Assembly: GCF_018873765.1 (NCBI RefSeq)
Contig: NC_057916.1
Coordinates: 28,681,501 to 28,745,500 of the forward strand
DNA from: Telopea speciosissima
Taxonomy: Eukaryota > Streptophyta > Magnoliopsida > Proteales > Proteaceae
Direction of reading: 5' to 3'
DNA length: 64,000 nucleotides
Shown: positions 23,340-34,447 of the stretch, piece by piece
Position numbering within the stretch: position 1 is the first letter of the stretch
Layout: every line of letters starts with the position of its first letter
Notes under the pieces: generated by a model
What the model saw: only the letters and a program-made list of their open reading frames with translations
What the model was told of the DNA's origin: nothing
Database searches by the model: none
Translations under genes and position numbers: made by a program

Positions 23340-23813
23340 ATATACGGCGAATCCTCTTTTTTCTTTTCAAGAGAGAGAGAGAAAGAGAGACAATTTTAAA
23401 AATTGTCTCTCTTCCCTCTACAAATTGACACTAAGGCACATTCTTCTCTCAATCGACGCTTGAGCTCTAGGTCGCTTTCTTCTCTCATCTCAACGCTCTC
23501 TTTTGTATACTCTCTCTCGCACTCTGCAAATCAAATATATTTTTCATTAGGGCTTTCTCGGGGTTAAGGTAAGCTTATCAAACTATATTTTCCATTGCTT
23601 ATGGGTGGACCGAGTCGCATTCGTGGAGGAATCATGTTCTGATCGGAGAATGTAGGCTGATGAGAGGGAACTCAACCGGGAGCCATTATGGTGGGTCAAA
23701 TTAACATGGCCATGGGAGCTACTCTGAGTAAGACTCTAATTAACATGGCCATGGCTGTGAGGTGTAGTGGATCATATTGTCTCAGGAAAATAGCCGTTGT
23801 TAGTAGTGGGAAA
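23340..23813 (+). other. Possible 5' part of a locus split by the copia element
   Basis: This is a CT-rich, leader-like stretch with CTCTCTC tracts, then GGGGTTAAGGTAAGCTT at about 23560-23576, which contains a good GTAAG donor. Next comes a short duplicated AATTAACATGGCCATGG (twice, about 23700-23755). It stops exactly at the copia target duplication. The continuation past the element is 29701-29810. No recognisable protein is read. Confidence 0.3.
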
Positions 23814-24420
23814 TGTTGGAGATTTTCAACATAATGGTGTTGGGAATAGTCCCACATTGGAAACGTAGGAGTATATACTTTGGTATATTTAATATAGCCC
23901 TATCTATAGTTTAAGTTATTAAACAAAGGTTGCTACGGTGTATGTGCGAGCTACCGTGTATTCAGTTGATCAACAGTTATGGTGGTTAAATTTCTAGACG
24001 GTTTAGATCGTATAGGTACAATCTAACGGCCCAGATTCAAAGATGGAAGAATCCATCACTTGGGAACAGGTGCCAAGTGGCTTATTAATATTCAGAGGAT
24101 TCTCAAATTTGAATATATCCCAAAAACGCTCTCTTCTTCTCCTCATTCTCAGAGTGATCTTGCAGAGAGTCTGTTTTGCTGCAAGAAACAGATTTCTCTG
24201 CTACTGGCTTTCTTGTTTTCAAAAGGCTTTCTGAAACCGTTTCCAGGCTTCGTTTGTGCAATACGTAGCCAGGATAATCAACACAGTTTGAGGCTTCATT
24301 GTATCCTGGGAGACAATTCATCTGCAACTTATCTGCATCTGGAAGTAGGGACGAATTTCGTCTTAAGGAAAGCGACTCTGTAACGCGCCTTGAAGGTTCA
24401 AGCCAATTCCTGTTCTAACA
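23814..24420 (+). repeat. 5' LTR of the copia element, with a 185-bp deletion
   Basis: It is identical to the 3' LTR over its first roughly 145 bp, then lacks 185 bp present in the 3' LTR (about 29056-29240). The junction reads CCGTGTATTCAG; GTAT occurs at both edges of the missing segment, suggesting deletion between short direct repeats. ORFs read across it are chance. Confidence 0.9.
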
Positions 24421-24445
24421 ATCTTAAGACGAAATTGCTGTTCCA

Positions 24446-25758
24446 ATGGCACAGTCACTCAAGGCGCTTGCTGCAGACATTACCAAACTCGAACGGTTTG
24501 ATGGAAACAACTTCAAACGTTGGCAAAAGAAGTTGCACTTTCTGTTGACTCAACTAAGTGTTGTCTATGTTCTCACTACTCCTAAGCCTCGAAGAACGTG
24601 AAAATGAAACGCTTTGTAAAGTCGTACGGCAGTAAATGGGAACAAGATGATCTGTTTGCAAGGGTCATATTTGCAATTCTATGTCCGACACTGCTCGACA
24701 TGTATCATGACAAGCAGTCTGCAAAAGAAGTCTGGGATGCACCGGAGACCACATATATGGTAGAGGATGCAACCAGTAAGAAATTCCTGGCAGGTAAGTT
24801 TTTTCGTTATGCAATGGTTGATAGTAGGAAGGTCATTGAGCAGTTTCATGAGATTAAGCAGATTCTCAATCAATTCAAGCAACATGACATGAAAATGGAC
24901 GAAACTATCATAGTTTCGGCCATTATAGATAAACTGCCTCCTTCCTGGAAAGACTACAGAAAGAGCCTTAAACACAAAAAAGAGGAAATTACTCTTGCAG
25001 ACTTAGAAAGCCATCTGAAAATTGAAGATGATGACAGAAGCCGTGAAGGCATGGATGGTTCTAAGGTTCTGGTATTAGAGGAAGGCCAAAACTCTAAGCA
25101 GAATGATAATCCTGCAAAGAGTAAAGGGAAGGGAAAGTGGAACTCGAAATCTGACTCCACCAAGTACCACCAGTATAAGAAGAAGAAGGGTCCTTGTCAT
25201 TTCTGTGGCAAGATGGGACATTTCAAGAATGAATGTAGACATCTGAAAAAGAAGTCTGAGAAGTCTGATGAAAAGAAATCAAATGAAAGTTCTGATAAGC
25301 AGAAGTTTGTTGCCATGATTTCTGAGGCAAACCTCCTTGGAGATGATACTGCATGGTGGATAGACTCTGGAACAACTAGACATGTCTGCAAAGACAAAGG
25401 TCTGTTAACTGATTATGCACCAGAGGATAATGGAAGTATTCTCTATATGGGAAATGCTTCAACTGCTGCTGTGAAAGAAAAAGAAAAAGTTCATCTTGAG
25501 TTCTCCTCTGGGAAAACACTTACCTTGACGGATGTGTATCATGTTCCAGAAGTTAGGAAGAACCTTGTTTCTGGTGGTCTTCTCAATAAGTTTGGTTTCA
25601 AACTTGTGTTTGAGTCAGACAAGTTTATTTTGACTAAGGATGGTATTTTTGTGGGAAAGGGATATCTGTATGAGGGTATGTTTAAGTTGAATGTTGTTAC
25701 TAATATTATCAATAAGACTGAAGTTTTTGCTTATATGATTGACTCCTTTTCTTTATGA
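24446..25758 (+). pseudogene. gag: copia gag and protease region (broken)
   Basis: Gag starts at ATG 24446 (MAQSLKALAADITKLERF) and meets a stop at 24599 after a frameshift. Homology resumes in the frame beginning at 24598, after at least two small indels between about 24585 and 24650. Then come the gag helical domain and the CCHC zinc knuckle CHFCGKMGHFKNEC (25196-25237), which packages RNA. The aspartic protease active site follows (WWIDSGTTRHVC, about 25354-25389), then the gag-preintegrase segment. The frame stops at TGA 25756-25758, where the conserved LWHSRLGH motif needs Trp. The protein would act in cytoplasmic virus-like particles if intact. Confidence 0.93.
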
Positions 25759-26634
25759 CATAGTAGATTAGGACATGTTAATTTTCAAAGAATGCATGAC
25801 ATGGTTAATCTGGATTTAATTCCAAGGGTTAAAAAGGATATAGACAAGTGCAGAACTTGTATGCTTACTAAAATAACCAGAGTGTCTTTTCCTAAAATTA
25901 ATAGAACATCAAGTATTCTGGATCTAGTACATAATGATGTATGCGATCTCCATGGAACTCCTACAAGAGGAGGAAAGAAATATTTTGTTACCTTTATTGA
26001 GGATTATATAAGATTCTGTTATGTTTATCTTTTGAATACAAAAGATGAAGTTTTGAAATACTTCAAAACTTATAACAGTGAAGTACAGAATTTGTGTAAG
26101 ACTACAATAAAATGTCTTAGATCTGACAGAGGAGGTGAGTTTTATGATCCAGAATATTTTGAGACTGTAGGGATTATACATGAAGTCTCGCGATCAGTAT
26201 ACCCTCAAAGAAATGGAATTCTTGAGAGGAAGAATAGGACTTTAATGGAAATGGTTAATGCTATGATGTCCAATTCTGGACTAAGTAGTGGTTTTTGGGG
26301 TGAAGCATTATTAACAGCCTGTCATATCTTAAATAGGGTTCCTTCTAAAAAGAACCCTACAACTCCGTATGAACTTTGGAAAACGAGAAAACCAAATTTG
26401 GCATATCTTAAGGTTTGGGGCTGCAGGGCTATTGTCAAAGTCTCAGAACCGAAAAGAAAGAAATTAGGAGAAAGATGTGTTGAATGCCTTTTCCTAGGAT
26501 ATGCTTTACATAGTAAGGCATATAGATTCATGGTGGTTGAACCTAATGATTCAATAGAATTAAACACTATTATTGAATCAAGGGATGCCATTTTTGATGA
26601 ACGGAGGTACACCTCAATTCCTAATTTTGAATAA
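25759..26634 (+). pseudogene. copia integrase region (broken)
   Basis: It continues in the same frame. HSRLGHVNFQRMH, then CRTCMLTK, gives the HHCC zinc-binding module. The catalytic DDE core shows D in LVHNDVCD, D in LRSDRGGEF and E in NGILERKNRTL. The latter is usually NGVAERKNRTL, so I see a substitution near the catalytic Glu but the Glu is kept. The GKN-type C-terminal segment includes VWGCRAIVKV. It ends at TAA 26632-26634, which may be a decayed CAA. It would insert the cDNA into the host genome. Confidence 0.92.
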
Positions 26635-27795
26635 TCTAAATCTTCAAGAGGGGTCAGTGATTTGACTCAAGTACCAAATGAAGAGTCTAAAAGGAGCAAG
26701 AGGAAGAGAACAGTAAAGGATTTTGGTCCAGATTTCTTTATGTACCTAGTTGAAGGTACAAGAGAATGTCAAAGTGGTCAAATACTAGTTACTTTAAATA
26801 TTGAGACAGATCCTAAAACTTATGAGGATGCAATGAAGTCTCAAGATGTTGCCTTTTGGAAAGAGGCAATAAATGATGAAATGGATTCCATAATGGGTAA
26901 TAAAACCTAGAAATTGGTTAACTTACCCCCTGACTCTAAAACAATAGGGTGTAAATGGATTTTCAAAAAGAAAATGAAAGTTGATGGAACTATTGAGAAA
27001 TTTAAAGCAAGGTTAGTAGCCAAGGGCTTTATACAAAAAGAAGGGATTGATTACTTCGACACTTATGCTCCGGTGGCTAGAATCGCTACAATCAGGGTAC
27101 TAATTGCATTGGCATCCATATACAAGTTTGAAATTCACCAAATGGATGTTAAGACAGCCTTTTTAAATGGTGAATTAGATGAAGAAATCTATATGGAACA
27201 ACCTGAAGGTTTTGTCATGAAGGGACAAGAGCATAAAGTTTGCAAATTGATTAAGTCACTATATGGACTTAAACAAGCGCCAAAACAATGGCATGAGAAA
27301 TTTGATAAAGTTATTTTATCAAATGGATTCAGGATACATGAGTCTGATAAATGCGTTTATAGCAAATTTTCTAATGGAAAAGGAGTTATCATCTGTTTAT
27401 ATGTTGATGATATGCTTATCTTTGGCACTGATATGGAACAAATAGAAAATACTAAGAAATATCTTTCGTCAAATTTTGACATGAAAGATATGGGTGCTGC
27501 TGATGTCATTTTGGGCATGAGAATAATTAAAACTTGTGATGGTATTATGCTGACCCAATCACATTACATAGAGAAAGTACTCAAGAAATTTAATCACTTT
27601 GATTGTGCCACTGTGAGTACACTATTTGATTCCAGCATTAAATTAATGTCAAATGATGGCAGAGCTGTGTCACAGTTAGATTATGCCAGTGTAATTGGTT
27701 GTTTGATGTATGCCATGACAGGCACACGACCTGATATTGCTTTTGCAATTGGAAAGCTTAGTAGGTATACTAGTAATCCTAGTAATTTACATTGA
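26635..27795 (+). pseudogene. copia reverse transcriptase region (broken)
   Basis: It is in the same frame, with an internal stop TAG at 26908-26910, where the family has Trp before KLV. The RT fingers and palm follow: CKWIFKKKMKVDG, ARLVAKGFIQKEGIDY, DTYAPVARIATIR, MDVKTAFLNGELDEEIYM, GLKQAPKQWH and the catalytic YVDDM box (near 27400-27414). The end of the region has GCLMYAMTGTRPDIA and stops at TGA 27793-27795, a decayed Trp codon in the LHW motif. All catalytic Asp residues are present. Confidence 0.95.
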
Positions 27796-28359
27796 AAAGC
27801 TGTTTTTAGGGTATTGAGATATCTTAAAAGAACTATTGATTATGGCATATGTTATACTGGATATCCAGTGGTCCTAGAAGGATACACTGATGCTAGTTGG
27901 ATAACAGAGAGTGAAGATCACTCATCCACGAGTGGTTGGATATTCACTCTTGGTGGAGGTGTTGTATCTTGGGGCTCTAAGAAACAAACTTGTATTGCTG
28001 ATTCTACAATGGCAGCAGAGTTTGTGGCGTTAGCTTCCGGAAGTAAGGAAGTAGAATGGCTAAGGAATTTGTTGTTAGAGATTCCTGTATGGCCCAAGCC
28101 TATGTCACCAGTTTCACTACACTGTGATAGTGAAGCTATGCTGTCTAGAGCATATAGTCATATTTATAATGGAAAGTTTAAACATGTTGGTCTAAGACAT
28201 AGCTATGTGAGACAGTTAATAAGTGATGGAATAATCACCATTGATTTTGTGAGATCGAGTCTGAACTTGGCTGATCCATTAACAAAAGGCCTTGCAAGGG
28301 AAATGGTGAATAAGACATCTAAAGGGATGGGTCTCAAGCCCACTACTGATGGTCACTAA
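27796..28359 (+). pseudogene. copia RNase H region
   Basis: It is in frame with the preceding regions. RYLKRTIDYGICY is followed by the RNase H catalytic residues: D in GYTDASW, E in STMAAEFVAL and D in LHCDSEAM. The C-terminus DPLTKGLAREMV is the usual copia Pol end, and the stop is at 28357-28359. This domain removes RNA from RNA:DNA hybrids during replication. It has no internal break, but it cannot be made as part of Pol because of the upstream stops. Confidence 0.95.
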
Positions 28360-28908
28360 TGAAAGAACCTCAACTCAATACTTGAAATATCAAATTTGAG
28401 TTCAATGAGTAAAGTATTTCATAAGATATGATTTGCAAGCACTAAAAGGATTTTCATTCCATCCCACGAGGAGTGCTTGGTACCTGTAATGAGTATGAAT
28501 GGTGGAGGATGAGTTATATACTCTTAATAGACTTATAACTGTTTTTGTTGAGATGTTATTTACAGGGCATCTTTGATAAGTTTACCTAAGTGAGTGAGAA
28601 GTGGGGCCGCTTCTTATGAGTTTAGGGCTTAACTCTAAAAGCGCTCATGATATCGGGATATAGACACATGGCCATTAACGTGTCGGCTGTTATGGAAAGT
28701 TTTTGAGGTGAAGTCGTATGTGTGAAATATGTCCTGCTAATCGTTATAGGATGCTAGTTTAAAGTTTTATCTACTATGCTATCCTGATTTGCTTTGATGT
28801 GTTCTCACTAAGTGGAGGTTCAAGTCGAGAGACACCTACCATTTATGCATAGGGCTTCCTGGATTGTCAAAGATCATGGTTTTCATTATATTGAAAATGG
28901 TGGAGGAT

Positions 28909-29700
28909 TGTTGGAGATTTTCAACATAATGGTGTTGGGAATAGTCCCACATTGGAAACGTAGGAGTATATACTTTGGTATATTTAATATAGCCCTATCT
29001 ATAGTTTAAGTTATTAAACAAAGGTTGCTACGGTGTATGTGCGAGCTACCGTGTATGGGCGAGGTCTTTCGTCCGAGTGCGCACGTGCACGCGTACGCGT
29101 GGCGTGGGCAGTGGGCTATAGAGGCGTTAGTGGCGCACGCACTTGGCACTTTGCACGCTTGCATCGCTTCGAGTAAGATCTGATCAGGACCGTTCCTTTT
29201 GATCAAGTGGTCCGATTTGAATCTGGATGAGATCAACGTATTCAGTTGATCAACAGTTATGGTGGTTAAATTTCTGGACGGTTTAGATCATACAGGTACG
29301 ATCTAACGGCCCAGATTCAAAGATGGAAGAATCCATCAGTTGGGAACAGGTGCCAAGTGGCTTATTAATATTCAGAGGATTTTCAAATTTGAATATATCC
29401 CAAAAACATTCTCTTCTTCTCCTCATTCTCAGAGTGATCTTGCAGAGAGTCTGTTTTGTTGCAGGAAACATATTTCTCTGCTACTGGCTTTCTTGTTTTC
29501 AAAAGGCTTTCTGAAACCGTTTCCAGGCTTCGTTTGTGCAATACGCAGCCAGGATAATCAACACAGTTTGAGGCTTCATTGTATCCTGGGAGACAATTCG
29601 TCTGCAACCTATTTGCATCTGGAAGTAGGGACGAATTTCGTCTTAAGGAAAGCGACTCTGTAACGCACTTTAAAGGTTCAAGCCAATTCCTGTTCTAACA
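28909..29700 (+). repeat. 3' LTR of the copia element (full length, 792 bp)
   Basis: It starts TGTTGGAG after the purine tract and ends TTCTAACA before the duplicated GGAAA. It contains the GC-rich segment GTGCGCACGTGCACGCG that the 5' LTR lost. Confidence 0.95.
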
Positions 29701-31443
29701 GGAAACGCATCGGAAACCAAGAGCTTGATCGAAAAACAACCGAGGTCGAGAAGGAAGTTGCACACTTTTCTGGCATTTGCATTGCAGGGGCTGGGCTGTG
29801 AGTAATGAGTTCAAATAAAAACAATAAAAACATAAATTCTACTGAATTACTACACTGAAATCTCTCGTTCCATCGTTCTACTGTTCCAAACTTCATTTTT
29901 ATCAGTAATGAACTAATTTTTTACCAAAAAAAAGAAGAAAAAAGTAATGAACTAATTTCTAATTATAGATACCGAATAACATTTTTTCCATTTTTTATCG
30001 GATCAACTAAAAAACAAGATAAATTAAGTCTAAATTAATCGAGCAATGAAAATTCTAAAACTTGGATTTTGAGGGAGAGATGAGAGATAAAAGAGTGAAA
30101 AGATTCATGCTCGTATAAGTAGAAGATAACAGCTACTGCAGTTGGTGATACCATGCCAGTAGGTAGCATGGAATAAATCAGCATTAATCATGTAATCTTA
30201 CAACAACAAATTTCTAATATTAGTAGCTTTCTATTAATCCGAATCTAAAAAAGGCAAATTTCTTATTTCGTAGACTTAAGTACTTAACTACTATGTGGTC
30301 GAGTCACCATCCCCAAAAAGAAAGGAAAAAAACCCGTCATTCCCAATCAGAATCGACTGATACAGTCAATTTGAGACCGATACCTCAAACCATGATTGGA
30401 CCAACTCGATCCCTGATTCCATGTTTTAACACCTTGATTATATAGCCTTACATGTTTTTTTTTTTTTTTTTGCTAGAAACTATAGCCTCAATGAACTTTG
30501 GCGCCGCAGGAAACAAAACTCTGGGGACTCTTACAAGGAACCAAAGATGCACTCCTTCTGGGATGCCGAAAATTAGAAATTTGGATTGATTCAGTAGAGA
30601 TTTCACAGTGGTTATCGGATCCGGATGAACACCTTTGACCATGGACTCTTTTTCATTTGTTGTTTGATGTAAAATCTAATTTAATTATGTTTTCTTTTGT
30701 GACTGTTCTTAAACAACTGAGACTCTATATCCAGCTAGCCCATAATCTCTCTTATTATGCTAGACTTAGGAGTTTATCATCCTCAAAACTATCTATTACT
30801 GTACCTATTATGTAAATGCTAGAAGAGAGAAAGAGAGAAAGAGATGAGAGGAGAAGAGAAGAGGATCCTATAGGTTTGTGCAACCTTGGGAGACTTTCAC
30901 ATATTGTGAGACCTACCCCTTCATTCAATATATATAGAGAGTGACTTAAGCTACAAGAAAACAGAAAAATAGTGAAACTATCCCTAGAATAGAATCGATA
31001 CATGAAATAGTCCTACCAACAATGTTTAATTAATAGAGGTTTTTTATCCAAAAAAAAAAATCACCACAATCAAGAGAAATGGACAAGGAAAACTTAATCC
31101 CAGATAAGAACCATCCTAAGAATTAAAGTTATGTTTGGATGATAAGAAAAGAAAACAAAAATTGAAATTGACACCTAAAATCAATGATTGCATCATCATG
31201 ATTTTTGTCTATTATGCAATCTGCCCATTTCCCTAAGAAATTTTCGTCCCAAACAGCCCTCCCTCTTTCATGAAAAAAACAAAAAGCAAAAAAAACAAAA
31301 AACAAAATCCTTCCCACGTCTTGAAGCAACTCAAGTGCATGACTCAGTACCTTCTCTGCTCGGAATTTGAATATCAACCACAACCACTGCCCTGTTTCAG
31401 AGCGATCACCTCCTTCCTCCTTCAGCTCCACCGGAGAAGAATA
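29701..31443. other. Flank of the copia element and upstream region of WAKL copy A
   Basis: 29701-29810 continues the locus interrupted by copia. The rest is AT-rich with poly-T at 30460-30478. A minus-strand ORF (30448-30642) is not recognised. GTCCCAAACAGCCCTCCC at 31246-31263 is the only part of the promoter block of copies C and D conserved here. Confidence 0.45.
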
Positions 31444-33567
31444 ATGTCTTCCCTTCTGCTACTACTCACGGTGGCGCAGCTACTTTGCGCCGGTTGCTCC
31501 GACGCCGCACCGCGCTGCAATGCCTGTGGCAACACTTCTGTTCCTTACCCACTCAGCACCGGACCCAATTGCGGTGACCAATCCTACAAGATCTGTTGTG
31601 ACGCGGGCACACTCTGGTTTGATACCCTTAACTCTACCTATCCCATCGAATCCATCAACCACTCCACTCAACGGTTCGTGATACGCCCAGCCAGCTTTGC
31701 CGGAAACACCTGCATCACCACCGATTTCAACAGCCATGGCATCCAACTCGACAGCAGCCTCCCTTTCAATGTCACCAGCAGCAACACCATATTCTTCCTC
31801 AACTGCTCCGAAAATTTGCTGGGATCACCTCTCAATTGCTCGTCGACAAGCCTCTGTCACACCTACATAAACGCTACATCGGAGGCGGCAGCGTGTGAGC
31901 AAGCTGGCCTCTGCTGCTCATTCAGGGCGGGTGGTTCCGTTACCGCCTATTCCATTAGGGTTCGGAATGAGGGGTGCATGGCATATCGGAGTTTTGTGAA
32001 TTTAGACTATTCGTTGCCGGTGAGTAAGTGGCCGGAGCCAGGGGTGGAGATACAGTGGAAGTCGTCGCAGGAGCCAATCTGCCACTCCCAAACAGATTGC
32101 GACGAGGGGTTCAATTCCACATGCCAAGCCGACCCATCGAATTCCGGACTGATGAGATGCTTATGCGTTAATGGGCTATCTTGGGACCCTATCAGCGGAT
32201 CTTGTGTTAACAGTAAGTGTACTTTAGTTTCAATTCTCTCCTCCATTGACCACCGAAAATACAAAACACCATTTTCTCTCTGTTTCAGTTGCGACATGTC
32301 AGACTTCGGGAGGTTGTAATGGTTCCATAGACCATACATCACTAATTGCAGGTAGGTGAGATGATGTTTATGAGTGTTCTGTGTTCCCTTTCCTGTTTCC
32401 TCCCCAATTGGTAGTAGTTTAATTGAGGATTGAAGTAACAGAAGTAACAGAAGTAACGCACTTTGGTTTTGATTGCTTTCCGAAAATTTGAGGATTACAG
32501 GTCTAACGACGGGATTAGGAGTGGCGTTGGTTGCGGTAGTGGTGGCTACTCTGGTCTACAAGCGACACAGTCGCATCAAAGAGGCGCAGGAGCGGCTTTC
32601 CAGAGAGCGTGAAGATATCCTAAACGCTAAGATTTTCACGGGTAAGGAGATGAAGAGGGCAACCAATAACTTCTCCCACGAACGACTGCTGGGCTCCGGT
32701 GGTTTCGGTGAAGTTTATAAGGGCATCCTCAAAGACGACACCATCATCGCCGTCAAGTGCGCCAAGCTTGGGAACACCAAGGGCGTCGATCAGGTCCTCA
32801 ATGAGTTGAGGATCCTCTGCCAGGTGAATCACCGCAACCTCGTACGCCTCCTTGGCTGCTGTGTTGAGCTGGAGCAACCTCTAATGGTGTATGAATACAT
32901 CCCGAACGGTACCCTGTTCGACCATCTACACACGCTTCACCCCCGCACCCCGTCTAAGCTAACCTGGCTGCGCCGCCTAAGCATTGCCCTACAGACGGCC
33001 GAGGGGCTTGCCTACCTCCATTCCTCCGCTGTGCCTCCCATATACCACCGTGATGTGAAGTCCAGCAATATACTACTAGACGAGAAGCTGAACGCCAAAG
33101 TCTCAGATTTTGGGCTTTCCCGGCTTGTAGAAACTGATCTTAGCCATGTCTCCACCTGTGCTCAGGGGACTGTGGGCTATCTTGACCCGGAATACTACAG
33201 GAACTACCAGCTGACAGACAAGAGCGATGTCTACAGTTTCGGAGTCGTCTTGCTGGAGTTGCTGACGTCGCAGAAAGCCATAAACTTCAATAGAGAGCCA
33301 GACGACGTGAACTTGGCTGTCTATTTCCAGAGGAAGGTGGAAGAAGAGAAGGTAATAGACATTATCGATCCAATGCTCATTGTGGGAGCCAACGACAGTG
33401 ATCTGAAGACCATGAAGGCTTTGGGGTTTCTGGCGTTGGGTTGCTTGGAGGAGCGGAGACAGAACCGACCTTCTATGAAAGAAATTGTGGAAGAGATAGA
33501 GTACATTATGAGTATCGCAGCAGCGGTAGCTGCAGAGGAAGTTTCTGTAGTAACGGAATGTGTTTGA
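31444..33567 (+). CDS. WAKL20: WAK-like receptor kinase, copy A (intact, 632 aa)
   Basis: A plasma-membrane receptor Ser/Thr kinase of WAKL20 type; such proteins bind wall pectin or related ligands through a Cys-rich ectodomain. Exons: 31444-32212, 32289-32351, 32501-33567, all with GT-AG borders and compatible phases. The signal peptide is about residues 1-22. The GUB_WAK ectodomain begins CGNTSVPYPLSTGPNCGDQ and ends with a WAK-associated Cys-rich part; the membrane span is about 279-297. Kinase: GSGGFGEVYKG loop, Lys363 (IIAVKC), HRD 460-462, DFG 480-482, then YLDPEYY. It is an RD kinase with all catalytic residues. Compared with copy D it lacks seven juxtamembrane residues, has a longer tail (SVVTECV), and reads KICCDAG where C and D read KIRC, which adds an unpaired Cys. 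An upstream in-frame extension from 31270 lacks a signal peptide, so the 31444 start is preferred. Confidence 0.93.
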
Positions 33568-33649
33568 TATTGGGTGCAAGAGAGCTTAAAGATGAAATGG
33601 TTCCTTCCACCTGGGCATGGAAGATGGAACAACACAATTTTCCTCGAAC

Positions 33650-33975
33650 TTGTACACACGAGGCCTTGTACATTTCTGCAAATGTAAATAACCCTGAAAG
33701 GTTCATAACCCACTTCTCATGCCTTCCTTGCTGTTGCTGGTACCAGAAGCAGGAGCAGTGGGGTTTCTGATTCAGCAGGCCTGTCAACAAAGCCTTCAAG
33801 CTTGTGGAGCAAGATCCTTGTATGGGAGTATGGGTAACCTTGATGTCTAGAGGTACCCCTTTTTATCACAAGTCTGGCATACCATGAGAACTGTACCCCC
33901 CTTAATTTCCCTAGCTCTGCCAAGGGGTCTCCAGAAACCTTGGTTTCTTCAGCTTTGCTCCCTGTATAATTTAGT
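33650..33975 (-). pseudogene. eIF3G pseudogene fragment downstream of copy A
   Basis: Read on the minus strand, pieces of eukaryotic initiation factor 3 subunit G appear in shifting frames. AAGAAACCAAGGTTTCTGGA starts the segment, followed by a decayed zinc-knuckle region and LEGFVDRPAESET. Several frameshifts and stops break it, and the RNA-recognition domain is not readable. It parallels the better-preserved relic at 50770-51230 behind copy D, so both probably descend from one block that carried receptor and eIF3G together. Confidence 0.8.
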
Positions 33976-34438
33976 TAATAAGATCACAATTGGAATTGAA
34001 AACCTGAAAGGAATAATGGAAATGATAGCAGCAACAACGAGCTTTTCTTTTTCGAACATGTCCACTTGTGTGTCTACAATGTTATCTCTTATAAATTCTT
34101 AATTGGACCATTGTTACATAAACTTCTTCCATAACCATCATCATTTCATCTTTCTTTTTGGAAAATACCTAGAAAACCTGCCATAAAACACTATCAAAAA
34201 GAAGGGGGGAAAAACCACTATTCAATTAGATCCATCTGAGGTGAAATCCTATATGTATCACCCCATTACAGCATTTTGATCATAAAGCATATAAAGTGAC
34301 TGAAACACCCATAATAATACATTGAAAATTGGACATTTTGGTGTATTTTGTTCTGATTAACATCTATAACAAGCAAAATACTAATAAAAAGGCATAAGAG
34401 CTAGATCTTTTCAAAGGTATTTTAATATTTATATGGTG
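33976..34438. other. Non-coding DNA, likely former eIF3G intron
   Basis: AT-rich with no exon visible. By position it corresponds to the intron that separates the two eIF3G relic exons behind copy D. Confidence 0.4.
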
Positions 34439-34447
34439 TTTCTTTTA

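Larger units (their letters stand above)
23814..29700 (+). mobile_element. Complete but inactive Ty1/copia retrotransposon (5.9 kb)
   Basis: The 5' LTR is 23814-24420 (607 bp) and the 3' LTR 28909-29700 (792 bp). Both run TGTTGG to TAACA, with the 5-bp target duplication GGAAA at 23809-23813 and 29701-29705. Order of domains: gag, protease, integrase, reverse transcriptase, RNase H, which is the copia order. A purine tract (GGTGGAGGAT, 28899-28908) precedes the 3' LTR. By eye the shared LTR parts differ at about 18 of 607 positions, mostly transitions. The reading frame has four in-frame stops and 5' frameshifts, so the copy is dead. A usual TGGTATCAGAGC primer site is absent. Confidence 0.97.

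Noticed and set aside
24043-24383. Overlapping ORFs near 24.1 and 29.4 kb
   Set aside because: They are the same LTR sequence read twice (5' and 3' LTR); no protein family.
31444-33567. EGF-type WAK gene
   Set aside because: No EGF repeats; the ectodomain is GUB_WAK plus WAK-associated only, as in WAKL20-type proteins.
33103-33579. Long minus-strand ORF opposite the kinase exon of copy A
   Set aside because: Antisense shadow of conserved kinase codons; similar shadows occur in C and D.
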